Shown: positions 1 through 9,252, counted from the first letter of the stretch. The stretch: 64,000 bases of DNA from Flavimaribacter sp039888615 (GCA_039888615.1 JBDQQS010000014.1), one strand, 5' to 3'. Numbers and translations: made by a program. Notes: generated from the letters alone by a model not told the origin.

Positions 1-2572
1 GTAATCCGACGCGGTCCAGCCCCTCAATCTCGATAACCGTAAAATGATCGGACAGCGTGTTGCTGATCGAGACCTTGGGCGCGACGCGGAACGGCCGGGT
101 CCGGCGCCTTCTGGTCTTTTTGGTTGCGATGACTTCGGGCAGATACTTGCGGCCCGTCAGCACATCCTCGATGACCTTGCCAATGCGCTCGCCACGACGC
201 AATTCATCGCTGTCATCCTCGAATTCCCGGTTGATCATGATGGTGTCGAGGGCGCGTCCGTCGGTGGTCGTGAAGATCTGCGCGTCGGCGATGTTCGCTC
301 CGGCGGCCGCGCAGGCGCCAGCCACGATGGACAACAGCCGCGGATGGTCGGGCGCATAGATCGTGATCTCTGTGATGGCGTGGAAACAAAAGGTGCGCAC
401 CATGGTCGCCAGCACCTTGCCTTCTTTCCGGGTTTCGCGAATGAACTCGGCGTGCCGGACCTGATCCTCAGTCGAAACCGACAGGAGGTAGGGTTGATAA
501 TGCAGTTTGATGTAGTCGTCGAGTTCTTTCTTCGTCCAGCCGTCGAGTTTTTTTGCAAGCGCCGCGCGCGCATCTGCGGCGCGCTGACGGGCCGAGGCGG
601 CAGTGAAGCCGCCGGAAAGCGTCAGTTCCGTTTCGCCATAAAGCGTGCGCAGGAGTTGGCCCTTCCAGCCGTTCCATACGCCCGGCCCGACGGCCCGGAT
701 ATCGCAAACCGTGAGGCACAGAAGCATTCGCAGGCGCTCGAGCGACTGCACCGTATCCGCGAAATCGACGATCGTGCGACGATCGTGCAGATCGCGGGTC
801 TGGGCGACAAGCGACATGACCAGGTGCTGTTCGATCAGCCAGGCCAGGAGATCGGTCTGTTCGCTGGTGAAGCCGAATCGGGGCCCGAGCTTGCGCGCAA
901 TTCTGGCGCCTTCGATGGAATGGTCTTCCAGACGGCCCTTGGCCACATCGTGCAGCAGGACGGCCGCATAGAGGACTTCACGGTCCTTGATGTCCGGCAT
1001 GATGCGGGCCGCCAGGGGATGCGACCCTTCCTCCTCGCCGCGGTCCAGCCGCGCCAGAATGCCCACCGCGCGAATGAGATGCTCGTCGACGGTGTAGTGG
1101 TGGTACATGTTGAACTGCATCATCGACACTATCTTGCCGAACTCGCGGATGAAGCGGCCGAGCACGCCGGCCTCGTTCATCCGCCGCAGGATCAGTTCCG
1201 GATCGCGCCGAGAGGTCAGAATGGAGAGGAACAGCCGGTTGGCCTCATCGTTTTCCCGCAGCTCGGTCTTGATAAGCCCGTGCGAGCGAGTCACCAGTTT
1301 GAGAGCTTCCGGATGGAACTTGAGCTCGTGTATATCAGCCAGGTGAAACAGCCGGATCAGGTTGACCGGATCGCGCCGGAACACCTCGTCGTCCACGACA
1401 TTGATCCGGCCATGATCCTCGATGAAGTCGGTCGTGCCGGGAATCTTCTTGGGCCGCTGCGAGAAGCGCCGTAGCACGCGGGTCAGGGACGGGCTTTCCT
1501 TGGCTTGTTCGGCTTCCAGGGTGGAGCAGAAAATGCGTGTCAGATCGCCGACGTCCTTGGCGACAAGGAAATAGTGCTTCATGAACCGCTCGACGGCCGA
1601 AAGGCCGGGGTGGTCCTGATAGCCGAGGCTCGCCGCGATTTCGCGCTGAATGTCGAATGTCAGCCGTTCCTCGGCCTTGCCGGTGAGAAAATGCATGTGG
1701 CAGCGCACCGCCCAGAGAAAATCACCCGACTTGTCGAACAGGTTCGCCTCGCGGCGCGACAGCACGCCGAGCTTGACGAGGTCGCGCGACGCAGCGGCGT
1801 CATAGTGATACTTGGCCAACCAGAACAGGGTCTGAAGGTCGCGCAGGCCGCCCTTGCCCTCCTTGATGTTCGGCTCCACCAGATAGCGGCTGTCGCCGAC
1901 CTTGCGGTGGCGTGCACTGCGTTCGTCCAGCTTGGCGGCGATGAATTCGCGCGTCGTGTTCTTCATCACGCTGTTTTGGAAGCGCTGCGCCATCTCGCCG
2001 TGCAGCTCCGGCGATCCGCAGATCAGCCGATGATCCAGAATCGCTGTGCGGATCGTCATATCGGAGCGGGACAGACGGACGCACTCATCGATGTTTCGGG
2101 TGGCGTGGCCGACCTTGAATCCGAGATCCCACAACATGTAGAGGATGAATTCGACGACGCTTTCCGTCCACGGCGTTTCCTTGTAGGGCAGCAGGAACAG
2201 GAGATCGATGTCGGAACCGGGCGCGAGCGTAGCGCGACCGTAACCGCCGACGGCGACGACAGAGAGATGTTCTGCTGTCGATGGATTGTCGACGCGAAAT
2301 GCGTGCTTGACCGCGTAGTCGAATATGCCTGCGATGACGATGTCCTGGAACGCCGAAAGCCGCTGTGCGCACAGGATCCCGCCGCCGTCCTCGTCGAGCA
2401 TGGCGCGGATTGTCTCGCGGCCTTCCCTGATCGTTTCCTTCACAAAGAGGAACAGTGCATTACGGGCCGCCGGTGAGGCCGGATCGGGATGATCCTGCGC
2501 AATGGTCGTCAAGGTGCGCACAAATCTTTCCGTCTCGATAATACGGTCTAGCTGGAGGTCTTTCGATGCCAT
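1..2572 (-). CDS. glnD: [Protein-PII] uridylyltransferase / uridylyl-removing enzyme, C-terminus outside window
   Basis: Bifunctional nitrogen sensor that uridylylates and deuridylylates PII proteins in response to glutamine. The minus strand reads from ATG at 2572-2570 for 857 codons and runs off the left edge. The nucleotidyltransferase core is visible as GGYGR (about residues 109-113) and GSDID (119-123). The window edge cuts within the first C-terminal ACT domain, seen as HFTVIEIEGLDRVG, so roughly the last 80-100 residues are missing. No strong ribosome binding site precedes the ATG, so the start is fairly but not fully sure. It lies far from mutS, which I recall as a frequent neighbour in rhizobia. 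Confidence 0.95.
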   Translation of the reverse strand, partial: MASKDLQLDRIIETERFVRTLTTIAQDHPDPASPAARNALFLFVKETIREGRETIRAMLDEDGGGILCAQRLSAFQDIVIAGIFDYAVKHAFRVDNPSTAEHLSVVAVGGYGRATLAPGSDIDLLFLLPYKETPWTESVVEFILYMLWDLGFKVGHATRNIDECVRLSRSDMTIRTAILDHRLICGSPELHGEMAQRFQNSVMKNTTREFIAAKLDERSARHRKVGDSRYLVEPNIKEGKGGLRDLQTLFWLAKYHYDAAASRDLVKLGVLSRREANLFDKSGDFLWAVRCHMHFLTGKAEERLTFDIQREIAASLGYQDHPGLSAVERFMKHYFLVAKDVGDLTRIFCSTLEAEQAKESPSLTRVLRRFSQRPKKIPGTTDFIEDHGRINVVDDEVFRRDPVNLIRLFHLADIHELKFHPEALKLVTRSHGLIKTELRENDEANRLFLSILTSRRDPELILRRMNEAGVLGRFIREFGKIVSMMQFNMYHHYTVDEHLIRAVGILARLDRGEEEGSHPLAARIMPDIKDREVLYAAVLLHDVAKGRLEDHSIEGARIARKLGPRFGFTSEQTDLLAWLIEQHLVMSLVAQTRDLHDRRTIVDFADTVQSLERLRMLLCLTVCDIRAVGPGVWNGWKGQLLRTLYGETELTLSGGFTAASARQRAADARAALAKKLDGWTKKELDDYIKLHYQPYLLSVSTEDQVRHAEFIRETRKEGKVLATMVRTFCFHAITEITIYAPDHPRLLSIVAGACAAAGANIADAQIFTTTDGRALDTIMINREFEDDSDELRRGERIGKVIEDVLTGRKYLPEVIATKKTRRRRTRPFRVAPKVSISNTLSDHFTVIEIEGLDRVGL

Positions 2573-2809
2573 GGGCGACCGGTTTCACTTTCCTACTGCT
2601 GCGGGGGAATTGCTGTATACCGTTTTGCGACCGAGGGCCACCGGCAATCCGGTTCAGCGCCTTGCGCTCGCCGTATTGGCATATTTTCGATGGATATGCG
2701 GCAAGTATGTGTTTCCTATCGTGATTTGACGTTGTAAATCAGCCTGAATCGACAGTCCGAAGGCTCGTCCGGTTCAGCCGGCGCTTCTCTGCACCAGGAA
2801 AAGACGTTC

Positions 2810-3724
2810 ATGATTACAGTACTCGGTTCGATCAACATGGACCTCATTGCCAAGGTCGAGCGGTTTCCGAAACCGGGGGAAACCGTCGGCGGCCAGGCTT
2901 TCTCGACCTCGGCCGGCGGCAAGGGAGCAAACCAGGCGCTGGCGGCGCGGCGCGCCGGAGCCGGCGTCGTGCTTTACGGCGCGGTCGGCAAGGATCACTT
3001 CGCCGAGCAGTCTCTGGAACTGCTGAAGGCCGAGAACGTCAATCTCGACGCCATCCGCACAGTCGACGACGTAACAGGCATAGCCATGATCCTCGTCGAC
3101 GCAAGCGGCGAAAACCAGATCACCGTCGCGCCAGGAGCCAATGGCCGGCTCGACCGTATCGATTCGGCCTATGCGGTGCAGCAGATGAACCCCGGAGATC
3201 ACCTGCTTTTGCAGATGGAAATCCCCGCCGATGCGCTGAGGACCGCGCTTGCCAACGCCCGCAAGGCGGGCGTCACCACGCTGCTCAATCTTGCGCCCTT
3301 CACCGCCGACGCCGCGGAACTGGCCAAACTCGCCGATATCGTCATCACCAATGAGACCGAGTTCGCCGAATTGTGCGGCAAACCCGAGCTCGAGAGCGAA
3401 GACCGCGACGCGGAACTTGCGAGGATGCACGAGGAGACGGGCCAGACGATCGTTATCACGCTTGGCGCGGACGGGGCTGTCGCCGCTCGGCACGGCCAGA
3501 TCAGCCGGGTCGCGGCGATGGATGTTGAAACCATCGACACGGTGGGCGCCGGCGACACGTTCTGCGGCTATCTGGCGGCGGCGCTCGACAATGGCATGGA
3601 GATCGGCTCGGCCTTGCAGCGCGCGACCATCGCCGGGAGCCTCGCCTGCATGCACGAAGGCGCGCAGCCGGCGATACCCGCCGCCAGCGATGTCGACGCC
3701 GCGCTCGAGATTTTCGTTCTCTGA
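2810..3724 (+). CDS. rbsK: Ribokinase (PfkB family sugar kinase)
   Basis: Phosphorylates ribose, or a similar sugar, with ATP in the cytoplasm. The 304-residue product has the PfkB N-terminal signature GSINMDL (6-12), the substrate motif GGKGANQA (37-44) and the C-terminal anion-hole motif DTVGAGDTF with catalytic Asp at about 249. Length is normal for ribokinase. An AGGA sequence lies about 10 bases before the ATG. The next gene is a convergent nucleoside hydrolase, which would release ribose, so the pair fits nucleoside salvage. Ribokinase rather than another PfkB kinase is inferred from overall motif match. Confidence 0.9.
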   Translation: MITVLGSINMDLIAKVERFPKPGETVGGQAFSTSAGGKGANQALAARRAGAGVVLYGAVGKDHFAEQSLELLKAENVNLDAIRTVDDVTGIAMILVDASGENQITVAPGANGRLDRIDSAYAVQQMNPGDHLLLQMEIPADALRTALANARKAGVTTLLNLAPFTADAAELAKLADIVITNETEFAELCGKPELESEDRDAELARMHEETGQTIVITLGADGAVAARHGQISRVAAMDVETIDTVGAGDTFCGYLAAALDNGMEIGSALQRATIAGSLACMHEGAQPAIPAASDVDAALEIFVL

Positions 3725-3733
3725 CAGTTTCGC

Positions 3734-4678
3734 CTAAAGCCGCGCGAGATGCTCGGTCAGGAGGGCGTAGAAGCCGTCCGCGTCGATATCGCGGATGACC
3801 AGCGCATTGTGGCGACGGTCGGTGACCTGCCACCAGTCGACCACCGTCATGCCCTCCGTCAGCGGCGACGTGGTCTCGATCTCGACATTGCACTGGCGCC
3901 CGGAAAACAGCTCCGGCTTCAACAACCAGGCGATCACCGTCGGATCATGCAGCGGACCGCCGTCCGTGCCGTACTTGGCCTCGTCATAACGCTCGAAGAA
4001 TTCCAGCAATTCGACGACCGCCTTCGCCACCGGCGTGCCGAGTCTGTTAATCGTCTGCAGGCGCGAACGGGTCGTGAGGCACTGATGGGTGACGTCGAGC
4101 GGCATCATGGTGATCGGCGCGCGCGAGGCGAAGACGGCGGCCGCGGCCATCGGATCGACATAGATGTTGAACTCGGCGGCTGGCGTGATGTTGCCGCCCT
4201 CGAAGAAACCGCCGCCCATCATGACGATCTGGCCGATCCTGTCGGCGATCTCCGGCGCGCGCTGCAGCGCCATGGCGATATTCGTGAGCGGGCCAAGCGT
4301 GCAGAGCGTTACCTCGCCCGGCGGATGCGCAAGCAGCGTCTCGATGAGGAAATCGACGGCGTGGCCCGGCTGCAGAGGCATCGTCGGCTCCGGGAGATCC
4401 GGCCCGTCCAGGCCCGTCTTGCCATGGACATTTTCTGCCGTGACCAGCGGCCGGTCGATCGGCTCGCTGGCGCCGGCGAAAACCCGTATGTCTGTCCGTC
4501 CGGCAAGTTCGCAGACCTTGCGGGCGTTGACGCTGGTGAGCGCCAAGGGCACGTTGCCGGCCACCGCCGTGACGCCCAGCACCTCCAGCCTGTCGCTGGC
4601 GAAAGCCAGCAGCATAGCCAGCGCATCGTCCTGTCCGGGATCGGTGTCGATGATGATTTTCTGAACGGTTTCCTGCAT
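3734..4678 (-). CDS. Inosine/uridine-preferring nucleoside hydrolase
   Basis: Hydrolyses the N-glycosidic bond of ribonucleosides to a base and ribose. The 314-residue protein starts with the calcium- and ribose-binding motif DTDPGQDD (11-18), and has the MMGGGFFEGGNITP and EFNIYVDP motifs and a late PLHDP motif that includes the conserved His-Asp pair. GGGGAG lies 4 bases before the ATG. It converges with ribokinase, with only 9 bases between the stops, which supports a joint role in ribose recovery. The exact base preference cannot be read from sequence. Confidence 0.9.
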   Translation of the reverse strand: MQETVQKIIIDTDPGQDDALAMLLAFASDRLEVLGVTAVAGNVPLALTSVNARKVCELAGRTDIRVFAGASEPIDRPLVTAENVHGKTGLDGPDLPEPTMPLQPGHAVDFLIETLLAHPPGEVTLCTLGPLTNIAMALQRAPEIADRIGQIVMMGGGFFEGGNITPAAEFNIYVDPMAAAAVFASRAPITMMPLDVTHQCLTTRSRLQTINRLGTPVAKAVVELLEFFERYDEAKYGTDGGPLHDPTVIAWLLKPELFSGRQCNVEIETTSPLTEGMTVVDWWQVTDRRHNALVIRDIDADGFYALLTEHLARL

Positions 4679-4852
4679 GCAGCTCCCCAGAATGTCGCGC
4701 GACTATGGGCCTGAGGGGACGCGAAAGGCAAGCGCAGCCTGGAGGAAATTCAGCTGGTCCTGCGCGCTTGCGCCACGCACCTTGATTGGATTTGGCGCAC
4801 TGTCACTATATTGTGGCTTGCGGCGTATTCGCCAGATGATGCGGGGAGGCCA

Positions 4853-6250
4853 ATGACCGAAGATGAAATGATCGCCACTTTCGAGCGGCAGCACGCGCTC
4901 TCGCGCGCCGAAGCAGCGCCCGACGCAGAGGCGCGTCGCCGGGCGCTGACGACCCTTGAAAAACTGTTGCTCGACAATGGCAAGGCTATTGCGGCGGCGA
5001 TTTCCGAGGATTTTCGCGGTCGCGCCCGCGCGGAAACTGAATTGCTCGAGGTCGTTCCAACGGCGCGCGGCATCCGCCATGCGCGGCGCAAGGTGGCGCG
5101 CTGGATGCGGCCGGAACGCCGCTCCGTCGATCTCGCCCTGCAACCGGCGCGCGCGTGGGTGCGCTATGAGCCGGTCGGCGTGGTCGGGATCATTTCGCCC
5201 TGGAACTATCCGGTGTTCCTGGCCTTCGGGCCGCTTTGCAATGCGCTTGCAGCGGGAAGCAGGGCCATGATCAAGCCCTCGGAACTGACGCCCGCCTTTT
5301 GCGAACTTCTGAAACGCCTGATCGCCGAGCATTTTGCGCCGGAGCAGGTTGCGGTCGTGACCGGCGGCGTGGAAACAGCGCAAAAATTCTCAAGCCTCGC
5401 CTTCGATCACCTCCTCTTCACCGGATCGACGAAGGTCGGGCGTCAGGTGATGCAGGCGGCTGCAAAGAACCTGACGCCGGTCACGCTCGAGCTCGGCGGC
5501 AAATCGCCGGCAATCGTTGCGCCGGGCTATCCGATCGACAAGGCGGCGCGCTCGATCGCGTCGGGAAAATTCTCCAATGCCGGGCAGACCTGTATTGCGC
5601 CAGACTATGCCCTGGCGCCCGCCGGATCCGTCGAGGATCTGGCGAAGGCGGTGTTGGCGCGGGCAAAAAAATCCTATCCGGACATCGCCGACAACGAGCA
5701 ATACACGTCCATCGTCTCGGACCGGCATCGCCAAAGGCTGGTCTCGGCGATCGACGAAGCCGCGGCCGCCGGCGCCACCGTGATGAGCCACGAACCGCAG
5801 GGCGACAACTCCCCAAAGATAGCGCCTACGGTTGTCATCGGAGCACCCACCGACAGCGTGCTGATGAGCGAAGAGATCTTCGGTCCGGTATTGCCGATCA
5901 TTCCCTATGAGACGCTGGAAGAGGCGATCGCCTTTGTGACGGCCCGTGACCGGCCACTGGCGCTCTACCTGTTCTCCGACGACCACGCGGAGCAGGAAAA
6001 AGTGCTTTCAGGCGCGATTTCGGGTGGCGTGACGCTCAATGGAACGCTGCTTCATGCAGCGCAGGATTCCCTGCCATTCGGAGGCATAGGCCCAAGCGGC
6101 GTCGGCGCCTATCATGGCCTAGAGGGCTTTCGCCGCTTCAGCCATGTGCGCGGCGTCCACAAGGTCGGCTTCATCAATATGTTCGAACGCGTCGGACCGC
6201 CATGGGGCTGGCTCAGCTCAGCCATGGGACGTTTTCTCTCGCGCTACTGA
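4853..6250 (+). CDS. NAD(P)-dependent aldehyde dehydrogenase, coniferyl aldehyde dehydrogenase type
   Basis: Oxidises an aldehyde to the carboxylic acid. Catalytic Glu213 sits in LELGGKSP and the nucleophile Cys247 in NAGQTCIAP, and the NAD-binding stretch SPWNYPVFL is present. Length (465 aa) and the C-terminal stretch with LPFGGIGPSGVGAYHG match the coniferyl aldehyde dehydrogenase-like class, but the true substrate is unknown. The frame is open upstream to 4811, but ATG 4853 follows a GGGGAGG ribosome binding site by a few bases and is preferred. The next gene, an exporter of the EamA family, starts 58 bases downstream. Confidence 0.88.
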   Translation: MTEDEMIATFERQHALSRAEAAPDAEARRRALTTLEKLLLDNGKAIAAAISEDFRGRARAETELLEVVPTARGIRHARRKVARWMRPERRSVDLALQPARAWVRYEPVGVVGIISPWNYPVFLAFGPLCNALAAGSRAMIKPSELTPAFCELLKRLIAEHFAPEQVAVVTGGVETAQKFSSLAFDHLLFTGSTKVGRQVMQAAAKNLTPVTLELGGKSPAIVAPGYPIDKAARSIASGKFSNAGQTCIAPDYALAPAGSVEDLAKAVLARAKKSYPDIADNEQYTSIVSDRHRQRLVSAIDEAAAAGATVMSHEPQGDNSPKIAPTVVIGAPTDSVLMSEEIFGPVLPIIPYETLEEAIAFVTARDRPLALYLFSDDHAEQEKVLSGAISGGVTLNGTLLHAAQDSLPFGGIGPSGVGAYHGLEGFRRFSHVRGVHKVGFINMFERVGPPWGWLSSAMGRFLSRY

Positions 6251-6308
6251 ACAGGCGCCCTGCAACCACTGCGCTTGCCTGTGCGGAACACGACTGATAT
6301 GGGCGGGC

Positions 6309-7229
6309 ATGACCGTTCGGCCCGCCGTATCTTCTTCTTCGACCGGAACCCTTCTTGCAACGTTCGGCGTCATCGTCGCGGCGATCGGCTTCGGGACAGT
6401 TCCGTTCTTCGCGCGTTCGCTGACCGATGAGGGCATGGCGCCGCACGCGGTCGCCTTCTACCGCTTCGCCTTTACCGCGATAGCGCTTCTGCCGACGCTT
6501 ATCCTGCCCCGCGCGATGTGGCGGACGATTGCCTGGGGCATCGGCGCTGGCATCGTTATGGGCGTCGGCTGGGTCGGCTATGTCCGGGCGATCGAAGTGG
6601 CGCCGGTCTCGACAGCGGGCGTTCTCTACATGACCTATCCGGTCTTCACCCTGGTGATCGCCAGGGTCATGTTCGGCGACGTCCCTACCCGCCGCGCCAT
6701 TCTGGCCGCGCTGCTTATCATCGCGGCGGCGGCGATCGCCATGTCGCCGTCGGCGATCGCCGCAGAACACGTTCCGGCGCTGATCGTCTCGCTTGCCGCG
6801 CCGTTCGGCTTCGGTTTCGGCATCAATGTTCTCGTTCACAAGCTGACGCCGCTGCCGACGCTGCCGCGCATCGCCTGCATCACGCTCGGATCGGTGATCG
6901 GCCTGACCCCGCTGATGATCGTCACGCCTGCGTCAGCCATATTGCCTGCAGGCGAATCCGGCTGGCTGCTTGTCGCCGCGATCACCGTCGTCACGGCGTT
7001 CATTCCGCAACTGCTCTACACGATCTGCGCGCCGGTTATCGGCACCGCCCGCACCGCCGTCGCGGGCAGCGTCGAGTTGCCGACCATGTTCCTCGTCGGA
7101 TGGTTAACGCTCGCCGAACCTGTCGGGCTCACGCAATGGGCGGCCTGTGGTCTGGTGATTGCGGCCATCATCCTGACGCCGAGCAGGATCACCCGCAATG
7201 TCTCGGTTAATATGACCGCGCGCTCTTAG
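6309..7229 (+). CDS. EamA/DMT-family inner membrane transporter
   Basis: Predicted inner-membrane metabolite exporter of the drug/metabolite transporter superfamily, 306 aa, with about ten hydrophobic segments in two repeated EamA halves. The first half includes the segment around GTVPFFARSL and RF(A)FTAIALLP; the second ends with a helix around QWAACGLVIAAIILTP. The frame extends upstream into the aldehyde dehydrogenase gene, but ATG 6309 after GGGCGGGC begins the protein just before the first membrane helix. Substrate unknown. Confidence 0.85.
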   Translation: MTVRPAVSSSSTGTLLATFGVIVAAIGFGTVPFFARSLTDEGMAPHAVAFYRFAFTAIALLPTLILPRAMWRTIAWGIGAGIVMGVGWVGYVRAIEVAPVSTAGVLYMTYPVFTLVIARVMFGDVPTRRAILAALLIIAAAAIAMSPSAIAAEHVPALIVSLAAPFGFGFGINVLVHKLTPLPTLPRIACITLGSVIGLTPLMIVTPASAILPAGESGWLLVAAITVVTAFIPQLLYTICAPVIGTARTAVAGSVELPTMFLVGWLTLAEPVGLTQWAACGLVIAAIILTPSRITRNVSVNMTARS

Positions 7230-7264
7230 AATTTCGGACCGACAAGCGCGTTTCGGCTTTCATG

Positions 7265-7293
7265 TTGGCAAAGCCGGATGGCGTCCCCATATT
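7265..7293 (+). promoter_or_regulatory. Probable promoter of hsp20
   Basis: TTGGCA (7265-7270) and CATATT (7288-7293) are 17 bases apart, giving a transcript start near 7300 and a leader of about 50 bases. The CCCCATATT context around the -10 resembles heat-shock (RpoH) promoters, but housekeeping sigma could also use it. This is a sequence match only. Confidence 0.45.
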
Positions 7294-7302
7294 AAGGCGA
7301 GC

Positions 7303-7354
7303 GAAACGCTGCGAGCAGGTTTCGTCTGAGTCGCTTGAAGCAAGGACCGAAATG
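7303..7354 (+). promoter_or_regulatory. Candidate ROSE-like RNA thermometer in the hsp20 leader
   Basis: The leader can fold into a small hairpin (AGCG-AAA-CGCT near 7303) and then a second one that covers the ribosome binding site. In the second, TTTCGTC (7320-7326) pairs with GACCGAAA (7345-7352) with one bulged C, and GCT (7333-7335) pairs with AGC (7339-7341). The AAGGA ribosome binding site (7342-7346) and the A of the ATG lie in the 3' arm. The 5' arm contains TCGCT, matching the UYGCU motif known from ROSE elements. Fold drawn by eye; no energy was computed. Confidence 0.45.
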
Positions 7355-7783
7355 ACAATGTCTCGAATGACGCCGTTTTCAAGCCCGCTGATGCTTGGCT
7401 TCGACACGATGGAAAAAACCCTTGAGCGGATCGCCAAGGGCAGTGACGGCTACCCGCCATACAATATAGAACGGTTGATCGAGGATGATTCCCCGACCCA
7501 GAAGCTGCGTATAACGCTTGCGGTCGCAGGATTCTCGCGCGACGAGCTCGACGTGAGCCTGCAGGAGAACCAACTTGTCATCCGCGGCCAGCAGGTCGAC
7601 TCCCAGGAGCGGGACTATCTCTACCGGGGAATAGCGGCGCGGCAGTTCCAGAGGAGCTTCATGCTCGCAGACGGAATGCAGGTGCTGAGCGCCGAACTGA
7701 AAAACGGGCTTCTGGCCATCGATCTGGCGAAGCCGGAACCGGAACGTTACGTCAAGAAAATCGATATCTTCGTCACGGATTGA
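7352..7783 (+). CDS. Hsp20/alpha-crystallin small heat shock protein (IbpA-like)
   Basis: ATP-independent holdase that keeps unfolding proteins soluble. The 143-aa product has the proteobacterial N-terminal stretch with GFDTMEKTLERI and PPYNIER, the alpha-crystallin core with LRITLAVAGF and ENQLVIRG, and the late GLLAIDL motif (a variant of G-x-L). ATG 7352 is 5 bases after AAGGA; a second ATG at 7358 is possible. The upstream region suggests heat control by promoter and by an RNA thermometer. DUF1150 follows, a pairing common in Hyphomicrobiales. Confidence 0.92.
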   Translation: MTMSRMTPFSSPLMLGFDTMEKTLERIAKGSDGYPPYNIERLIEDDSPTQKLRITLAVAGFSRDELDVSLQENQLVIRGQQVDSQERDYLYRGIAARQFQRSFMLADGMQVLSAELKNGLLAIDLAKPEPERYVKKIDIFVTD

Positions 7784-7866
7784 TCCGTCTACGGAGCGTC
7801 GCGAACGGAACCTTTGCGCCGGGCCGTCAGGCAGGGGCGAATGTCGCCGAACAAGGAGTTAGAGTG

Positions 7867-8124
7867 ATGTTGGAAGAAAATAACACAATCCGGATCAGCA
7901 AGGACGAACTGGCGCATCTTGGCGAAGGCCAGGTCGGTTATGTGCGCAAGATGACGTCCGATGAACTGATCGAGCGCTTTCCGGGCGCTGCAGATCTGCA
8001 GGCAGGCCTCAATCTCTGGGCCCTCTTCGCCGCCAACGGAACCCCGATCATGCTGAGCGACGACGCGTCGACGCCCTATGTGACGGCGGCTGAAAACCAG
8101 TTGAACACCGTCAGCGTTCACTAA
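7867..8124 (+). CDS. DUF1150 family protein
   Basis: An 85-aa soluble protein of unknown function that in related bacteria sits directly behind a small heat shock gene, as here. Recognisable are RISKDELAHLGEGQVGYV near the N-terminus and LFAANGTPIMLSD toward the C-terminus. AAGGAG lies 8 bases before ATG 7867, so the longer open frame from 7780 is not used as the start. Co-occurrence with hsp20 suggests a stress-related role, but no function is established. Confidence 0.85.
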   Translation: MLEENNTIRISKDELAHLGEGQVGYVRKMTSDELIERFPGAADLQAGLNLWALFAANGTPIMLSDDASTPYVTAAENQLNTVSVH

Positions 8125-8125
8125 A

Positions 8126-8146
8126 GGCCGGCAATATGCGCCGGCC
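8126..8146. terminator. Hairpin between convergent DUF1150 and ptsN genes
   Basis: A perfect 7-bp inverted repeat, GGCCGGC (8126-8132) and GCCGGCC (8140-8146), separated by AATATGC. It lies between two convergent genes. On the minus strand only TTT follows, and on the plus strand no T-run, so it is at best a weak bidirectional terminator. Confidence 0.4.
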
Positions 8147-8152
8147 GCGCGT

Positions 8153-8617
8153 TCAGGCCGCGTGCGACGTCGGACTGTCGGTCAGGAACGTATAAATCGC
8201 AGTCGCGGAATCCGTCGCGCGCAGCTTGGCGACCGTCTCACCGTCGCGCAGCAGACGCGCGATGCGCGACAGCGCCTTGAGATGGTCTGCGCCTGCGCCT
8301 TCCGGCGCGAGCAGAAGGAAAACCAGATCGACGGGCTGATCGTCGAGCGCCTCGAACTCCACCGGAGCGTTGAGGCGCGCGAAAACGCCGATGATCTTGT
8401 TGATCGACGTCAGCTTGCCGTGCGGGATGGCGACGCCATTGCCGACGCCGGTGGAGCCAAGCCGTTCGCGCTGCAAAATCACGTCGAAGATCTCGCGTTC
8501 GGACAGACCCGTCACCTCGGCCGCCTTGGCGGCCAGTTCCTGCAGCAATTGTTTTTTCGAATTCACCTTGAGCGCGGGGATAACAGCTTCCTGTACAATC
8601 AAATCCGCAAGCGACAT
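8153..8617 (-). CDS. ptsN: PTS IIA-like nitrogen regulatory protein EIIA-Ntr
   Basis: Phosphoacceptor of the nitrogen phosphotransferase system, linking nitrogen and carbon state to regulation of potassium transport and other targets. The 154-aa protein carries the phosphorylated histidine at residue 66 in VGNGVAIPHGK and the EIIA core with PVDLVFLLLAPEG and HLKALSRIARLLRD. It lies downstream of hpf and rpoN on the same strand, the common rpoN-hpf-ptsN order in proteobacteria. The gap to hpf is 65 bases. Confidence 0.95.
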   Translation of the reverse strand: MSLADLIVQEAVIPALKVNSKKQLLQELAAKAAEVTGLSEREIFDVILQRERLGSTGVGNGVAIPHGKLTSINKIIGVFARLNAPVEFEALDDQPVDLVFLLLAPEGAGADHLKALSRIARLLRDGETVAKLRATDSATAIYTFLTDSPTSHAA

Positions 8618-8682
8618 CTCGTGTTCCTCGAATGTCTTTCAAACAAAGGGGCCTGCCGCCGCAGGCCCGGCGCAATTACGCA

Positions 8683-9252
8683 TCAACCGTTGTCAGCGGT
8701 GTCGACCCATCCAATATTGCCATCGGCCCTGCGATAGACCACGCTGATGCCGTCATTGGCGGCATTGCGGAAAACCAGCACCGGGCTGTCCGTCATGTCG
8801 AGGGCCATAACGGCTCCGGCGACGGTCATGGTCTTCAGTACCTTTGAGGATTCAGCCACAATGGCGGGCGCATAGTCTTCAGGGACTTCGTTGTCGTCGT
8901 CAGGCACCGAATCCATGATCCGGTATGCGATTTCGAAACCGTTCTGCTGATTGCCGGCGTGATGGTCCTTCAGACGCCGCTTGTAGCGGCGCAGCCGCTT
9001 CTCGAGACGTTCGGCCGCCGCGTCAAAACTCGCCTGGGGTTCCAGCGCCTGACCCGTCGCCTGCAGGGACGTCCCGGTATCGAGATGGATGAGACAATCG
9101 GCCGAAAACCGCGATCCCGACTTTTCGATGGTCACCTGGCTTGAGTAGCCGCCATCAAAATATTTCGAAACGGCGTCGCCGATACGATCTTCTATCCGGG
9201 TACGGAAGGCGTCACCGACTTCCATATGTTTGCCCGATACTCGAACTGTCAT
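8683..9252 (-). CDS. hpf: Ribosome hibernation promoting factor, long form (HPF/RaiA)
   Basis: Binds the 30S subunit and promotes inactive 100S ribosomes in stationary phase. The N-terminal S30AE domain includes VRVSGKHMEVGDAF and the basic stretch RLEKRLRRYKRRLKDHH; the C-terminal dimerisation domain includes SPVLVFRNAANDGISVVYRR. At 189 aa this is the long form. A TTG start at 9261 is possible, but AGAAGG stands about 10 bases before ATG 9252, which I prefer. It has its own likely promoter 160 bases upstream although rpoN is the next gene upstream. Confidence 0.92.
   Translation of the reverse strand: MTVRVSGKHMEVGDAFRTRIEDRIGDAVSKYFDGGYSSQVTIEKSGSRFSADCLIHLDTGTSLQATGQALEPQASFDAAAERLEKRLRRYKRRLKDHHAGNQQNGFEIAYRIMDSVPDDDNEVPEDYAPAIVAESSKVLKTMTVAGAVMALDMTDSPVLVFRNAANDGISVVYRRADGNIGWVDTADNG

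Noticed and set aside
44..2476. Two long plus-strand open frames (476 and 323 codons)
   Set aside because: They are antisense to glnD, whose motifs are clear on the minus strand, and show no domain of their own.
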